The position numbers and the translations under genes were made by a program. 64,000 nucleotides of DNA, from NCBI GenBank assembly GCA_039583875.1, contig CM077162.1:62850822-62914821 (forward strand). The letters run 5' to 3'. Position 1 is the first letter of the stretch. Each line of letters opens with the position of its first letter. Source of the stretch: Platanthera guangdongensis. Its lineage: Eukaryota; Streptophyta; Magnoliopsida; Asparagales; Orchidaceae. Below the pieces are notes generated by a model. It had not been told where the DNA came from, made no database searches, and saw only the letters and a list, made by a program, of their open reading frames with translations. Below, in pieces: positions 45,009 through 55,475 of this stretch.

Positions 45009-48000
45009 TTATTCCTTTTCTTTGCCTTTTACCATTTTAATTTCTCTGTTAGGATCTAAAGCTTGTTGTTTTGATCTGGTATCATCAGCTGCACCCAAAT
45101 AGATTTGCTTTGATGTCCTGGGAACCACTGCAGCTGGATGCAACTCCATGTATCTGTCTGCATCAAAGAACTTACTGGAGGCATATCTTTCTAACTCTTT
45201 TTGCCTTTGCTCTGACATGGTAGAGATATTGGAAGTGTCTAGCCCTTGTTCTTTTGCTTTCTTTATCTGATCCAAAGCAGCCAGCTCTTTCATTCTTGCA
45301 GTCCAAGCCATAGGATTTTTCTCAGGATCCTCAAATGGAACAGGTGGCTCATACCTGTTGGAAGTAGTATCTTGAGGAGTCCTGGCAGTCACAGTATCTT
45401 TGAGCTTGTAGGGGAAAGGACCAGAAGATGTGTCAGATGGAACATGTCCTCCCCTAGAGTCAGGGTGCTGCCTGGAGTGTCCTTTAGAGTAAACCTGAGT
45501 TTCTCTTTGGTTTCCCCTATATCCTCCCATTTTGGAGTAAGACCCCCTAGACTGGCTTTCCCTTTGATATGTTCTTGCATGAGGTTGGTAGGGAGCCTGG
45601 CTTCTAGCAGGGCCTGAACTTGCAGAGCTGCCACCTGCACCTGCATCAGGTGGAGGTGGTGGAGGAGGATGAGGGTGCTTGAACTGAGTGGGACCTTTTT
45701 CATACTTCCTCTTCTTTTTCATAGCCTTTAACTGGTTCTTAGAGAATTGCATCCAATGCTCAGTGATTAGGCAATTGTGCAGAATATAATATGGAACATC
45801 ATTATCATCTCTGACTTTGGCAGGAGGAACTCTTTTCAAATCCTTACTTCTTGCCTTTCTTTTCTTTGCAATTGTGGCAGATGAGTCATCAGAAGCAGTG
45901 TTATAATCCTCTGATTCAGAACTTTGTGCATCATACAAGGCATCAATCTTCTTCATCAGATCTTCTTTCAGTTTAACAACAGCTGATGGGGCAACAGATA
46001 CAGAAGCAGGAGGAGCAACAGAAGCAGCAGATGTAACAGCAGATACTGGAGTAGCAGTAGAAGCAACAGAGATGATTTCAGGAATTTTGGCAGCAACAGG
46101 TTCAGAAACAATAACATCTACAGCAGGCTCAAAATCAACAGCCTCTGTCATCAAAAGATCCTGGGATGAGGGTATATCAGAAACATTCTCTTCAGCAGCA
46201 GATATAACTCCAGAGGCAGATACAGCCTTGTCTTCAGCAGCAGCAGCAGTAACATCATCAGAAGCAGTAGTTACTGACAGAATAAAATCAGAAATGATTT
46301 TGGGGTCACAGCAAGAGAAGGGCACTAGAGCCTTGGACAGATCTTCAGAGAGCTGGCCAGCAAGAACCTTTGGGGGCTGGACAGCATATGGCTCTGGGAG
46401 GCAGCAGAAGTAAGCAGTATCAAAAGTAGATAGCAAAGACCTTAGGTCTATTGCTAGTACTGGTGTAGCAGCAGCAGCAGAAGCAGACACAGAACCAGCA
46501 GCAGTGGCAGAAGCAGAAACAGCAGGAGGAGCAGCAGCAGCAACAGCAGCATGAAGGCTGGCTTCATAGGGCATCTCCCCCTGCCTGGATGCAGATACCT
46601 GTGCATCAAGGCACACTGCTGGGGGTGCTGCTAGAGGAGTAAGGAAAGAGGAAAGCCTGGCAGAGAGAGCTGCCACTGATTGTTGTAGAGGAGCTAAAGA
46701 GGCCTCCATGAGAAGAGAGAGCCTAGGTGCAAGGAGCTCATACAACTGATCAGCAAGGGCTGGGAGATCTATATGCTCAATGAGAGGAGCAGAGGTAGAG
46801 GGTATTGGGATGGCTGAGGAAGCTGGAGGTGGAGGGCTGGATGGTGAAGGGATAGAGGGCTGAGGTGTGGGAATTGTGGAGATGGAGGATAAGGGTATAG
46901 AGATGGATGGAGTGAAGGATGGTTGGTCAAGGATATGGTGGAGGAGATCTTGGAAGGATGTTGAGGTGGAGGGGAAGTCTGGAGGAGAAGAGGGGGAATC
47001 ATCCATGTAGGATTCATCCAGAAGTGTGAAGGATGGTATGGATGGGGATGAGGTGACATCTGGAGGTGGATATGAGAATAAGGGATGGAAGTGGATTGCT
47101 GGTGGAGATGAGATGGTGGCTGGAGATGGAATAGAGGTTGGAGATGGGCTGGAAATTGTAATGGGGGATGAGGCTAGAGTGGTGGATGGAGCTGGAGGTA
47201 GGGTTGAGCTTGGAGGAGGAGAAGCAGCAGCACTAACAGCAGGCAGGTCCTCTGCAGGGGCAGAGGCCTGGGGTGGAGTGACTCTTAGAGTCCTGGTGCC
47301 TGAAGGGGCAGAAGAAGAGGGCCTGCTGGGCTTGGAGATATGCCTGTCCCATTTCCCAAAAAGGGCACAGGTGAGTCTCTTGGAGGCATTGATGTGCACT
47401 CCAGAGGAGACTAGCAGAGAAGGGCACTTGGCCTGGAGGAAGACTCCCAGAATTCTTCCATAATTCACAAATGTTTTGTTTATCTTTTTCTTCAACAAAT
47501 CAAAAAAGACTTCTCCCCAGTTCAAGCTTTTTCTATCCACCAGAGCTCCCATGAGGCAGACCTGATATCTGGAGATGGTGTCATGAGCAGAATGCTTGGC
47601 CAAGAGAACCTTGCCTACTACATCAGCCAGAAACCTGTATTCCACTGACAGGTTCCTCTTAAACAACTTGCTAGGGTTTCCCTCAGGATGACCCATCCTG
47701 GCAAGTACATCTGAGAATTCATCTCCAGAGAGTTCAGCAGAATCTTCACCATTCCTTAAACCAAAAACCTCTGTCAATACTGTTGGGGTCAGAGGTACCT
47801 GGGTGCCACCAATAGAACCAACTATGGTATTGTTGTCAAGGTTATGGGCAGTGTAAACCCATTCTTTAATTTCATCAGATGCAAGTTTGATTCTGGTTGT
47901 CATCAGGGCAGATAGTTGCTGATCTTTGAATAAATTGAGAATATCCTGGAAGATTTGATCGGTTGTGTTGAAGGAGTCGAGATCGATGTCAAAGCCGGCA

Positions 48001-48041
48001 TCAAATTTCATTGCAGCGAGCACAACAACTGAAACGGCCAT
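45009..48041 (-). CDS. ORF2 of element H, intact (1010 aa)
   Basis: The chosen start is ATG 48041 (MAVSVVVLAAMKFDAGFDID) because C, D and E begin at the same place; the frame is open 12 codons further upstream. In order: a conserved N-terminal domain of ~245 residues (FLADVVGKVLLAKHSAHDT, NWGEVFFDLLKKK, CALFGKWDRHI), a long Pro/Ser/Thr-rich part, a Leu/Ala-rich coiled-coil-like segment, an Ala/Val-rich part, and an acidic block (IDALYDAQSSESEDYN). Then come the basic clusters KKRKARSKDLKR and KKKRKYEKG, an Arg/Gly/Gln-rich stretch, and a conserved ~115-residue C-terminal domain (RMKELAALDQIKKAK, LHPAAVVPRTS). I see no signal peptide, membrane span or cleavage site, so it does not look like an envelope protein. 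A nuclear role is inferred. Confidence 0.9.
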   Translation of the reverse strand: MAVSVVVLAAMKFDAGFDIDLDSFNTTDQIFQDILNLFKDQQLSALMTTRIKLASDEIKEWVYTAHNLDNNTIVGSIGGTQVPLTPTVLTEVFGLRNGEDSAELSGDEFSDVLARMGHPEGNPSKLFKRNLSVEYRFLADVVGKVLLAKHSAHDTISRYQVCLMGALVDRKSLNWGEVFFDLLKKKINKTFVNYGRILGVFLQAKCPSLLVSSGVHINASKRLTCALFGKWDRHISKPSRPSSSAPSGTRTLRVTPPQASAPAEDLPAVSAAASPPPSSTLPPAPSTTLASSPITISSPSPTSIPSPATISSPPAIHFHPLFSYPPPDVTSSPSIPSFTLLDESYMDDSPSSPPDFPSTSTSFQDLLHHILDQPSFTPSISIPLSSISTIPTPQPSIPSPSSPPPPASSAIPIPSTSAPLIEHIDLPALADQLYELLAPRLSLLMEASLAPLQQSVAALSARLSSFLTPLAAPPAVCLDAQVSASRQGEMPYEASLHAAVAAAAPPAVSASATAAGSVSASAAAATPVLAIDLRSLLSTFDTAYFCCLPEPYAVQPPKVLAGQLSEDLSKALVPFSCCDPKIISDFILSVTTASDDVTAAAAEDKAVSASGVISAAEENVSDIPSSQDLLMTEAVDFEPAVDVIVSEPVAAKIPEIISVASTATPVSAVTSAASVAPPASVSVAPSAVVKLKEDLMKKIDALYDAQSSESEDYNTASDDSSATIAKKRKARSKDLKRVPPAKVRDDNDVPYYILHNCLITEHWMQFSKNQLKAMKKKRKYEKGPTQFKHPHPPPPPPPDAGAGGSSASSGPARSQAPYQPHARTYQRESQSRGSYSKMGGYRGNQRETQVYSKGHSRQHPDSRGGHVPSDTSSGPFPYKLKDTVTARTPQDTTSNRYEPPVPFEDPEKNPMAWTARMKELAALDQIKKAKEQGLDTSNISTMSEQRQKELERYASSKFFDADRYMELHPAAVVPRTSKQIYLGAADDTRSKQQALDPNREIKMVKGKEKE

Positions 48042-48046
48042 GGTAC

Positions 48047-48066
48047 CTGCAAAAAAATCAACAGAC
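48047..48066 (-). promoter_or_regulatory. 3' splice-site-like sequence before the ORF2 ATG of H
   Basis: GTCTGTTGATTTTTTTGCAG, then GTACC and the ATG. A strong plant-type acceptor by eye. Confidence 0.6.
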
Positions 48067-48534
48067 AAAACGACCAAGTGTAGAACTGCTTGGAGGGAAG
48101 AAAAGTTTGCAGAGAAATTGAAAGCGCAAGAGAGAACGACGACGAAAAAAGAGTTTTATATTAGGGTTCGACGCAGAAAAGGAAAGATCGTTGAACTCAG
48201 TTCGACGATCGAGGCTTCTAAAGGAATCTGAAGAGACTCCAAAATCGTCGATCTCCGTTCGACGATCTGGAAAGGCGTCGAGCTCCGTTCGACGATCGTT
48301 CAGTGAACAAAATCGTCGAGCGCCGTTCGACGATCGTTGACCAGAAGAAATAGTCTATACTATCTGAGGAGCGCTGAACTTTGTTCGACGATCCTGGAAA
48401 TCGTCGACCTCCGTTCGACGATCTTTGGGGAAATCGTCGAGCGCAGTTCAGAGATCAGAGAAATTTTAGATACTAAGGAAAATCAGAAATTTTGCCTAGT
48501 CTTGGTCAATTTTTAGCTTTCAAAATCTTGAGTA
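48067..48534 (-). promoter_or_regulatory. Pre-ORF2 region of H: GTCGA array and TATA-like box
   Basis: About seven units at 48186-48454 with spacer CTCCGT (TCGTCGATCTCCGTTCGACG type). TAATATAAAA follows at 48154-48163, ~113 bp before the ORF2 ATG. The leader after it is CT-rich. 48455-48534 holds the pol 3' flank without a visible feature. Confidence 0.75.
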
Positions 48535-51500
48535 TTATTTGAGACTTCCTCCATCTAACATTCCTAACTGATTTAGGAAGAAGGTGTGTTTCTTTTCATC
48601 CAAAGGCTTGGTGAAAATATCTCCCCTTTGTAAATCAGTTGGGATATATTGCAGTTCAATTTTGTTCTTTTCAACATTATCCCTTAAGAAATGATGCCTA
48701 ATCTCTATATGTTTTGTCCTACTATGGAGGACTGGATTTTGAGCTATGGAGATAGCACTTGTATTGTCACAAAAGATTTTTGACTTTTCTAAGTTGTAAC
48801 CATAGTCTAGGAGTTGGTTTTGAATCCACAGTATTTGTGAACAACAACTGCCTGCAGCCATATATTCAGCTTCAGCAGTTGAAGTTGACACAGATGTTTG
48901 TTTCTTGCAAAACCAAGAGACAAGTCTATCACCAAGGAACTGACAAGTTCCACTGGTGCTTTTCCTGTCAATTCTGCATCCAGCATAATCAGCATCAGAG
49001 AATCCAGTTAACTCAAATGCTGAATCTTTTGGATACCAGAGACCTAGATTTGGACAACTTTTAACATACCTAAGAATCCTCTTTACTAATGTGAGATGTG
49101 ACTCTCTAGGGCTAACTTGGAATCTAGCACATATACATGTAGCAAACATTATATCTGGTCTACTGGCTGCAAGATACAGTAAAGAGCCAATCATTGCCCT
49201 ATATGTTGTCTGATCAACAGGTTTCCCATGTTCATCAGCATCCAATACAGCATTGGTAGGCATGGGTGTTTTCATACAAGATGCCTCAGACATGTCAAAT
49301 TTCTTAACCAGCTCATTAGCATATTTGGTTTGAGAAATAAAGATGCCTTCAGCATGTTGTTTGACTTGCAATCCTAGGAAGAAGGATAGCTCACCCATGC
49401 TACTCATCTCAAATTTAGAATGCATTAGGTTAGAAAACCTTCTGCACAATTTTGAGTCAGTAGACCCAAAGATGATATCGTCTACATAAATTTGTACTAG
49501 TAGGGTATGGGACTTATGAGTTCTAATAAAAAGAGTTTGGTCTACTCTACCCCTTATAAAACCATTTTCCAAAAGAAAGCATGCTAGGGTCTCATACCAT
49601 GCTCTAGGAGCTTGCTTGAGACCATATAATGCTTTATTTAATCTAAAAACAAAATCAGGATGAGTTGGAGAGATAAAACCTGGAGGTTGTCTGACATAGA
49701 CTTCCTCTTTGATGTCTCCATTCAAGAAGGCACTCTTGACATCCATCTGATAAACCTTGAAGCCTTTGTGAGCTGCATAAGCTAGAAATATCCTGATGGC
49801 TTCTAATCTTGCAACAGGTGCAATGGTCTGGTCATAGTCAATTCCTTCTTCTTGAGAATATCCTTGGGAAACTAGCCTTGCCTTGTTCCTTATTATTACT
49901 CCTTGATCATCCAGTTTGTTTCTGAATACCCATTTTGTTCCAACAATGGAATGATCCTTAGGCTTGGGCACTAGTTCCCATACTTTGTTCCTCTCAAATT
50001 GATGCAACTCCTCTTGCATGGCAATGATCCAGTGTGGATCTTGCTCTGCATCTTGAATGGATTGAGGTTCAATTTGAGAAAGAAAGCAGGTGTGCAACAG
50101 GTTTTGGTTGACCTGATTTCTGGTTTGCACACCGGCTGAGATTTCTCCAATTATTTGGGTAATTGGATGGTCTCTTGATGTTACTAAATCAACAGGGGGT
50201 GTTGATTGTTCACCAACCTGTGTTGTTGTTTCCTCTTGTGGTACAACAACTGGCTCTTCAAATGGGGCTTCAATGTGTTGAGCATTGCTTTCATCTTCAC
50301 TGCTTTCTTCTTCTTGAGCAACCTGTAGCTTGTTCATATCTTCAACTAGAGAGTGTTCCTGCAAAGGTTCTATGGTAGAAGAAATCTTCTCCTTGAAAGA
50401 CATGTTAGTTTCATCAAAAGAAACATGAACAGATTCCTCAATTTTCAGAGATGATTTATTATATACCCTATAGGCCTTGCTGATCATGGAGTATCCCAGA
50501 AACACTCCTTCATCAGCTTTGGCTTGAAATTTTGTTAGATGTTTCTTATCATTATTATGAATATAACAAATGCAACCAAAAATTTTGAAATAGTCAACTT
50601 TAGGTTTCTTCCCTTTGAGTAATTCATAGGGAGTCTTTCCCTTCAGTTTATGTATCAGGCTTCTGTTCAGCACATAGTTGGAGGTGTTCACTGCCTCTGC
50701 CCAGAAGGATAGAGGTAGATGAGCATCTGACAACAATGTAGTGGCAGATTCAATAAGGGTTCTATTTTTCCTTTCAGCTACCCCATTTTGTTGAGGAGTT
50801 CTAGGAGCTGAGAAAGTATGCCTGATCCCTTCACTCTGGCAGAACTCTTGCATAAGAAGAGAATCAAACTCTGTCCCATGATCACTTCTGATCAGGGCAA
50901 TGTGAGTATTGAACTCAATCTTTACACATTTGAGAAACTCTGTCAGACACTTAAAGTTATCAGACTTCTTCCTTAGAAAGAACACCCAAGTGAATCTAGA
51001 GAAGTCATCTACAATCACTAGAGTGTAGGATTTCCCTCCTAGGCTTTGTACTGTGATGGGTCCAAATAGATCCATGTGTAACAGATACAGTATCCTAGGT
51101 GAATCACTCTTATTAAGTGACTTAAAACTGTTTTTAGTTTGCTTGCCTAATTGACAAGCCTTGCAGAGTCCTTCCTTCTTGTAGGGGCCAGAAGGTAGTC
51201 CTCTAACAAGGTTGTCCTTGGATAGCCTAGCAATAGTTCTAAGGTTTAGGTGTCCTAGTCTCTTATGCCATAAAACATTTGGTCTACAAACTGAGTTGAA
51301 TAAGCAGATATCTATAGTAGTTGAAAGAAAATCTACTAGGTAGATGTTACCTTTCCTTTTACCTGTCAACACAGTTGTGTTGTCCTCTGACTTGATTTTG
51401 CATAAGGTTTTGCTGAAGGTCACCTGGTAGCCTTCATCACATAGCTGACTGATGCTGATTAGGTTGTGCTTCAGTCCTTCCACATATGCTACCTTCTTGA

Positions 51501-51699
51501 AGGTTACAGAACCAATCTGGACTGCTCCATATCTTTTAGTTTGTCCAAAGTTGGAGTCACCAAAGATAACTTTGGGTCCAAGCTTGGCTCTAAAGGAATT
51601 GAGGTTGTCCTTGTTCCCTGTCATGTGCTTTGAGCATCCACTATCCAAATACCATTGCTGGTTAGATGTTGGATAGGTCTTCACCTGCACATAAAACAA
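48535..51699 (-). CDS. pol of element H, intact (1054 aa)
   Basis: The copia polyprotein in one frame. Protease active site D19-S-G. HHCC zinc finger H145, H150, C179, C182. Integrase triad D210, D273, E309 (DX62DX35E). Reverse transcriptase with D653 ([12 protein letters not shown]) and YVDD at 738-741. RNase H with SDADYAG (901-907), STAEAEY (940-946) and CDNTSA (977-982). The order protease-integrase-RT-RNase H is that of Ty1/copia. There is no usual ATG: the frame opens just before the gag stop, in the +1 frame relative to gag, so expression needs frameshifting or splicing. It ends with TAA 48535-48537. Confidence 0.96.
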   Translation of the reverse strand: MFYVQVKTYPTSNQQWYLDSGCSKHMTGNKDNLNSFRAKLGPKVIFGDSNFGQTKRYGAVQIGSVTFKKVAYVEGLKHNLISISQLCDEGYQVTFSKTLCKIKSEDNTTVLTGKRKGNIYLVDFLSTTIDICLFNSVCRPNVLWHKRLGHLNLRTIARLSKDNLVRGLPSGPYKKEGLCKACQLGKQTKNSFKSLNKSDSPRILYLLHMDLFGPITVQSLGGKSYTLVIVDDFSRFTWVFFLRKKSDNFKCLTEFLKCVKIEFNTHIALIRSDHGTEFDSLLMQEFCQSEGIRHTFSAPRTPQQNGVAERKNRTLIESATTLLSDAHLPLSFWAEAVNTSNYVLNRSLIHKLKGKTPYELLKGKKPKVDYFKIFGCICYIHNNDKKHLTKFQAKADEGVFLGYSMISKAYRVYNKSSLKIEESVHVSFDETNMSFKEKISSTIEPLQEHSLVEDMNKLQVAQEEESSEDESNAQHIEAPFEEPVVVPQEETTTQVGEQSTPPVDLVTSRDHPITQIIGEISAGVQTRNQVNQNLLHTCFLSQIEPQSIQDAEQDPHWIIAMQEELHQFERNKVWELVPKPKDHSIVGTKWVFRNKLDDQGVIIRNKARLVSQGYSQEEGIDYDQTIAPVARLEAIRIFLAYAAHKGFKVYQMDVKSAFLNGDIKEEVYVRQPPGFISPTHPDFVFRLNKALYGLKQAPRAWYETLACFLLENGFIRGRVDQTLFIRTHKSHTLLVQIYVDDIIFGSTDSKLCRRFSNLMHSKFEMSSMGELSFFLGLQVKQHAEGIFISQTKYANELVKKFDMSEASCMKTPMPTNAVLDADEHGKPVDQTTYRAMIGSLLYLAASRPDIMFATCICARFQVSPRESHLTLVKRILRYVKSCPNLGLWYPKDSAFELTGFSDADYAGCRIDRKSTSGTCQFLGDRLVSWFCKKQTSVSTSTAEAEYMAAGSCCSQILWIQNQLLDYGYNLEKSKIFCDNTSAISIAQNPVLHSRTKHIEIRHHFLRDNVEKNKIELQYIPTDLQRGDIFTKPLDEKKHTFFLNQLGMLDGGSLK

Positions 51700-51703
51700 T
51701 TTA
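51685..51703 (-). promoter_or_regulatory. gag-pol junction of H with acceptor-like CAG
   Basis: On the element strand: gag stop TAA, then ATTGTTTTATGTGCAG (CAG at 51685-51687), then pol. The pol frame overlaps gag by about 16 nt before the stop. Confidence 0.5.
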
Positions 51704-53776
51704 CTTGTTTTTGACCCAGTTTACCTTGGGCCTAGGTTGATAACCTTTAAATTCAGAAATGAAAGATATCCCTGGCTGACTCTTATATCCTTCAGGATGA
51801 TATCTCCTTGGAGGTATAATCCATTCAGTATAAGGGTTAAATGTTTGGGATGAAGAACCCTCAGGATTCAATTTTGACTTGCCATTGAAAAAATTTCCAG
51901 AGCTCTGACCTCTGTTCGACGATCTTGGAGCTGAGTTCGACGATCTTGGGTCAGATCGTCGAGCTCCGTTCGACGGTCGACTATGGCTGAGGTCAGGTAT
52001 ATTGGATCGTCGACCAGCGTTCGACGATCTTGGCTTAGATCGTCGATCAGCGTTCGACGATTTGTCCTGAGATCGTCGAGCTGCGTTCGGCGATCGTCGA
52101 TCTTCATTCGGCGATCGTCGAGCTTCGTTCGACGATTTCTGCTGGGACTTGAATTTCTGAGGCAGATCAGAATTTTTCCTGGCAACCTCTACAACTCCCT
52201 TTCCCTTGTCAGAAATGAACTTGATAGGGGTTGTTAGAACAATAGGTTGGCTGGATGAGGCACCCAAGCCCAGTGTACTGTTGAATCTTGAGTTCACTGT
52301 GCTTGTGATGTCCATCAGCTTGATGCTTCTCCCATTGAGAGATTCTTCAAGCTTCTTGGCCTCAGAGAGTTCACTCTTCAGTGAAGCTATCTGTTCCCTA
52401 TGGTTTTCCAACTCCTGAGAGAGTTTGAGGTTTTCTGATTTTAAACCACTTTGTTCAGATAATTGCTTTCTGAGAGAGATGATCTCTTTCTCAGACTTTA
52501 GCAGGTCTAAACATAGTGCTTTAAATTCAAGTTTAAAATCTTCTGAAGTGAAATCAAAAGAGCTGATTACCTGATCTTCTTCAGGTTGAGTCTCTGAGTC
52601 TGACTCTGACTCCTCTTCCTCTGAGTTGTGTTGTGAGGCATTGATTGCCATCATGCAGAACTCCTTTTCCTCTGCATCATCCTCATCATCACTTGAGCTG
52701 GAAGAGGCTTCTGACTCCTCTTCAGTCTCACTCCAGGATTCAGCAACAAATCCTTTCCTTGTGTGCTTATTTCTGCTGGAGGAGGGTTTGCTATTTCCAT
52801 TCCTTTTGGAGTCCTTCTCCTTTCTTCTTTCTTTTCTGTCCCTTCTATCCTTGTTCTTGTTTTCTGGACAGTCAGGAACCATATGCCCTGGTTTCCTGCA
52901 ACCAAAGCAAATAATGTCCTTGCTATTGCCAATGGACTTGTCATACCTTGGCTTGTCTTGCTCCTTGTATGATCTTCTTCTGAAGTCCTTTCTGGCCATC
53001 TTGTAGAATCTTTTGGCCAACAGGCTGAGAAGTTCATCATTGACTGTTCCTTTTTCTTCAGGCAAATCCTCAGTTGCCTTGAATGCTATAGTCTTCTCCC
53101 TTTTTGTGGCTGGAGAAGCAGCCTTCTGTTCTTCTTCTCTGTTCTTGATGAGTAGCTCATAAGATTTGAGCTTACCCAACAAGGCTTCAGTGGTGATCTC
53201 ATTCAGGCTTCTGACATCTTTAATTGGCCAGATTCTTGAATCCCAAGTGCTGGGGAAGCACATTAGGATCTTGTTATTAAGTTCTGTTAGTGAGATCTCT
53301 TTGTCTAATGTCCTCAGTTCACTGACAATTAGACTCAGTCTGTTGTACATGTCTCCCACTGATTCAGTTTCTCCCTTCTTGAAGTTCTCATATTGGGAGA
53401 TGAGATGAGATCTTCTGTCCTTTCTCTCATCAGCTGAGCCAGAGACAATTTCTGAAAGCCTGTCCCAAATCTCCTTGGCTGAATTGCATTCAGCTACCTT
53501 TTGAAAAATGTCATCTGACATTGTCTGAGCTAGAATGTTCATTGCCTTGGCATCAGCTACCTTCCACTTTTTAATGTCAGCATCTGTTCCTGATGGAGGT
53601 GGAACAGCATTTGTGCTTGTGCTCTCTGGAGGTCTTGGACACACTATCAAAACAGAATTAAAAATATCTTCGTCAATAGAGTTCATGTATAGTCTAATCC
53701 TTGCTTTCCAAAGTGCAAACTTCGACAGATTGCACACTGGAGGTCTGGTGCTAGCATAATCTTTGTTCTGGGCCAT
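51701..53776 (-). CDS. gag of element H, intact (691 aa)
   Basis: ATG 53776. Residues 1-230 are the copia gag domain ([18 protein letters not shown], then [14 protein letters not shown]). The zinc knuckle is C290-X2-C293-X4-H298-X4-C303 ([14 protein letters not shown]). An acidic Ser/Asp/Glu stretch lies at 343-405 and a coiled coil at ~425-485. Residues ~548-622 are the basic repeat S-S-N-x-x-R-R-S, encoded by the GTCGA array. It ends KVNWVKNK. The protein forms the virus-like particle core and binds RNA. It is longer than most copia gags because of the coiled coil and RS repeat. Confidence 0.95.
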   Translation of the reverse strand: MAQNKDYASTRPPVCNLSKFALWKARIRLYMNSIDEDIFNSVLIVCPRPPESTSTNAVPPPSGTDADIKKWKVADAKAMNILAQTMSDDIFQKVAECNSAKEIWDRLSEIVSGSADERKDRRSHLISQYENFKKGETESVGDMYNRLSLIVSELRTLDKEISLTELNNKILMCFPSTWDSRIWPIKDVRSLNEITTEALLGKLKSYELLIKNREEEQKAASPATKREKTIAFKATEDLPEEKGTVNDELLSLLAKRFYKMARKDFRRRSYKEQDKPRYDKSIGNSKDIICFGCRKPGHMVPDCPENKNKDRRDRKERRKEKDSKRNGNSKPSSSRNKHTRKGFVAESWSETEEESEASSSSSDDEDDAEEKEFCMMAINASQHNSEEEESESDSETQPEEDQVISSFDFTSEDFKLEFKALCLDLLKSEKEIISLRKQLSEQSGLKSENLKLSQELENHREQIASLKSELSEAKKLEESLNGRSIKLMDITSTVNSRFNSTLGLGASSSQPIVLTTPIKFISDKGKGVVEVARKNSDLPQKFKSQQKSSNEARRSPNEDRRSPNAARRSQDKSSNADRRSKPRSSNAGRRSNIPDLSHSRPSNGARRSDPRSSNSAPRSSNRGQSSGNFFNGKSKLNPEGSSSQTFNPYTEWIIPPRRYHPEGYKSQPGISFISEFKGYQPRPKVNWVKNK
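51915..52140 (-). repeat. GTCGA array inside the H gag coding sequence
   Basis: About eight units of the LTR type (TCGTCGA, spacer, TCGACGA or TCGGCGA), kept in frame. The half-sites translate to Ser-Ser and Arg-Arg. Confidence 0.92.
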
Positions 53777-53893
53777 GATTTGTGCAGGCTAAGTCTAATA
53801 CTAGAAAACAAAAGAAGGATCTAGTTTGGGATCTTTGGGGTTCAGGTGTTAGCCTGTACAACCAAACAGATATGGTATGTTTAACCAACCTCG

Positions 53894-53904
53894 CTTTGAT
53901 ACCA
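53894..53904 (-). promoter_or_regulatory. Primer binding site of H
   Basis: CTTTGATACCA on the plus strand, i.e. TGGTATCAAAG: one base differs from TGGTATCAGAG in E, D and G. Confidence 0.85.
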
Positions 53905-53906
53905 AT

Positions 53907-55470
53907 TGAAAGGGGGAACTAGATCTGATATACTCTAAAGGGGGGGTGAATAGAGTATATGGTGCTTTTTAAAAACACAAAGAGAAACTTTTGCAAAGCT
54001 TTACAACAATTGTTGTAATGAGTGTAAGCAAGGAAGCAGAAATAAAACTAAGCTATGCAGAAACTAAGCACAAGAAAATCTAGGCCAGAAACAAAAAGAA
54101 AACATGCAAAACCAGATGACACAAGGAAATATAGTGGTTCCCCAACTTGGGTACATCCACTCTTCTACCACCCTAGGTAGGAATCCACTGTAGGATGAGT
54201 TGATCAGGTGTCCTGGGCACCAATGAGCTTTTGATAAGGTGCTCAAAAACCAACACAGATTTTTTGATCAGGTGTCTTGCCACCAATGAGCTTTTGACAA
54301 GGTGCTCAAAAACCAGATTCAAACTTTTGAAGGGAGTTTGAAAAACCCTTTACAGAATGGGGTTGAGAGAGTGATGGCATTCTTCTCTTTCTCAAGCAAC
54401 TGAGAAGACTATGTGGATTCAGTGATGTTGTCAAAGCTCCCCCTGAGTCCTTGAAATCTTCAGGAAGATGAGCTTTGCTGAGGGTGATAGGCCTTCAAAG
54501 ATAGATCTCCAGCAAAAGATGATTTCAGCAAGCTGAAATGTTGAGTGTCTGGAGTCTTGAGATGATGTTGGCCTTGAACACTTGAGAGCTGAAGAGATCT
54601 GAAGATTTTTTAAAAGCTTGATCTCTCTGATGAGTGTTCTTCTGAATTCTTGTTGACAGAATATTTTTTAGAGTCTCTGTGTATTGAGAGGTGTCCTATT
54701 CTTGTCTGTTATCTGTCTTTATTCAAAAACATTCTCTTTTATTCTCTGTCTCTGAATAGGATATTACTCTGTCAAAGATAGCCGTTGGTCTGCATTGATT
54801 ACAGCCTTAATTGCATAATATGTTCTGAAGGAAAGTCCACTGATTTGTTCCTTGAAAAATTCCTTGAAACTTGCTCCAGAAGTAAATGAAAATGGCTGGC
54901 AGATCTTCTGAATTAAATGCAGAATAACTTCTATTTGATTTGAATTTGAATTCTGAAAGATAACTGAAATCGTCGAACTGAGCTCTGCTATCGTCGAGCT
55001 GAGCTCAGCGAACTGGAAAATGCAAGCAGCAAAGAAATCGTCGATCTGAGCTCAAAGATCGTCGAACTGAGCTCAGAGATAAGGATCCAGTGCAGAGTCA
55101 AAATCGTCGACCTGAGCTCAGCGATCGTCGAATGGAGTTCGACGATATTGAGACGTTGAGCTCAGCGATCGTCGAGCAGAGCTCGACGATATTATGAGGC
55201 ATGAGCTCAGCGATCGTCGAATGGAGCTCGACGATGTGGCAAAGTTGAGCTAGACGATCGTCGACCGGAGTTCGACGAAATGTCGTGCTGAGCTCGACGA
55301 TTTGGACTTAGTTTCCAGAAAAACTTGGGTCTTCAGAGCAGCTTCCAATCATAACCTTTTAACCCTTAGACTCAATTCTAATTGACCTATTAAGCTATAC
55401 AGAAGGTCAAGACATAGATTCCTAGAGACATAGTGATCCTGACCCAAATTAGTAATAGGGTGTTCCAACA
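53907..55470 (-). repeat. 5' LTR of H (1564 bp)
   Basis: Same length and ends as 43270-44833, with about ten substitutions. The array is at 54968-55303. Confidence 0.95.
54968..55303 (-). repeat. GTCGA palindrome array in the H 5' LTR
   Basis: Same units as 44333-44670; lies in the first third of the LTR on the element strand (U3). Confidence 0.92.
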
Positions 55471-55475
55471 CAAGG
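55471..55475. repeat. Right target-site duplication of H (CAAGG)
   Basis: Matches 43265-43269. Confidence 0.93.

Larger units (their letters stand above)
43270..55470 (-). mobile_element. Element H: intact, young family-2 Sirevirus-type retrotransposon (12.2 kb)
   Basis: Two 1564-bp LTRs, primer site, polypurine tract and three uninterrupted long ORFs lie inside a perfect CAAGG duplication. The LTRs differ at about ten positions by eye (~0.6 %). It is the youngest insertion here (inside G, inside D, inside C) and the best candidate for a recently active autonomous copy. Confidence 0.96.

Noticed and set aside
47026..47463. Plus-strand ORF of 145 residues and similar ones opposite the ORF2 Pro/Ser-rich region
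   Set aside because: Antisense shadow of a Pro/Ser-rich coding sequence.
45009..48041. ORF2 as a retroviral envelope gene
   Set aside because: Position fits, but no signal peptide, membrane span or furin-type site is visible, and there are nuclear-type basic clusters.
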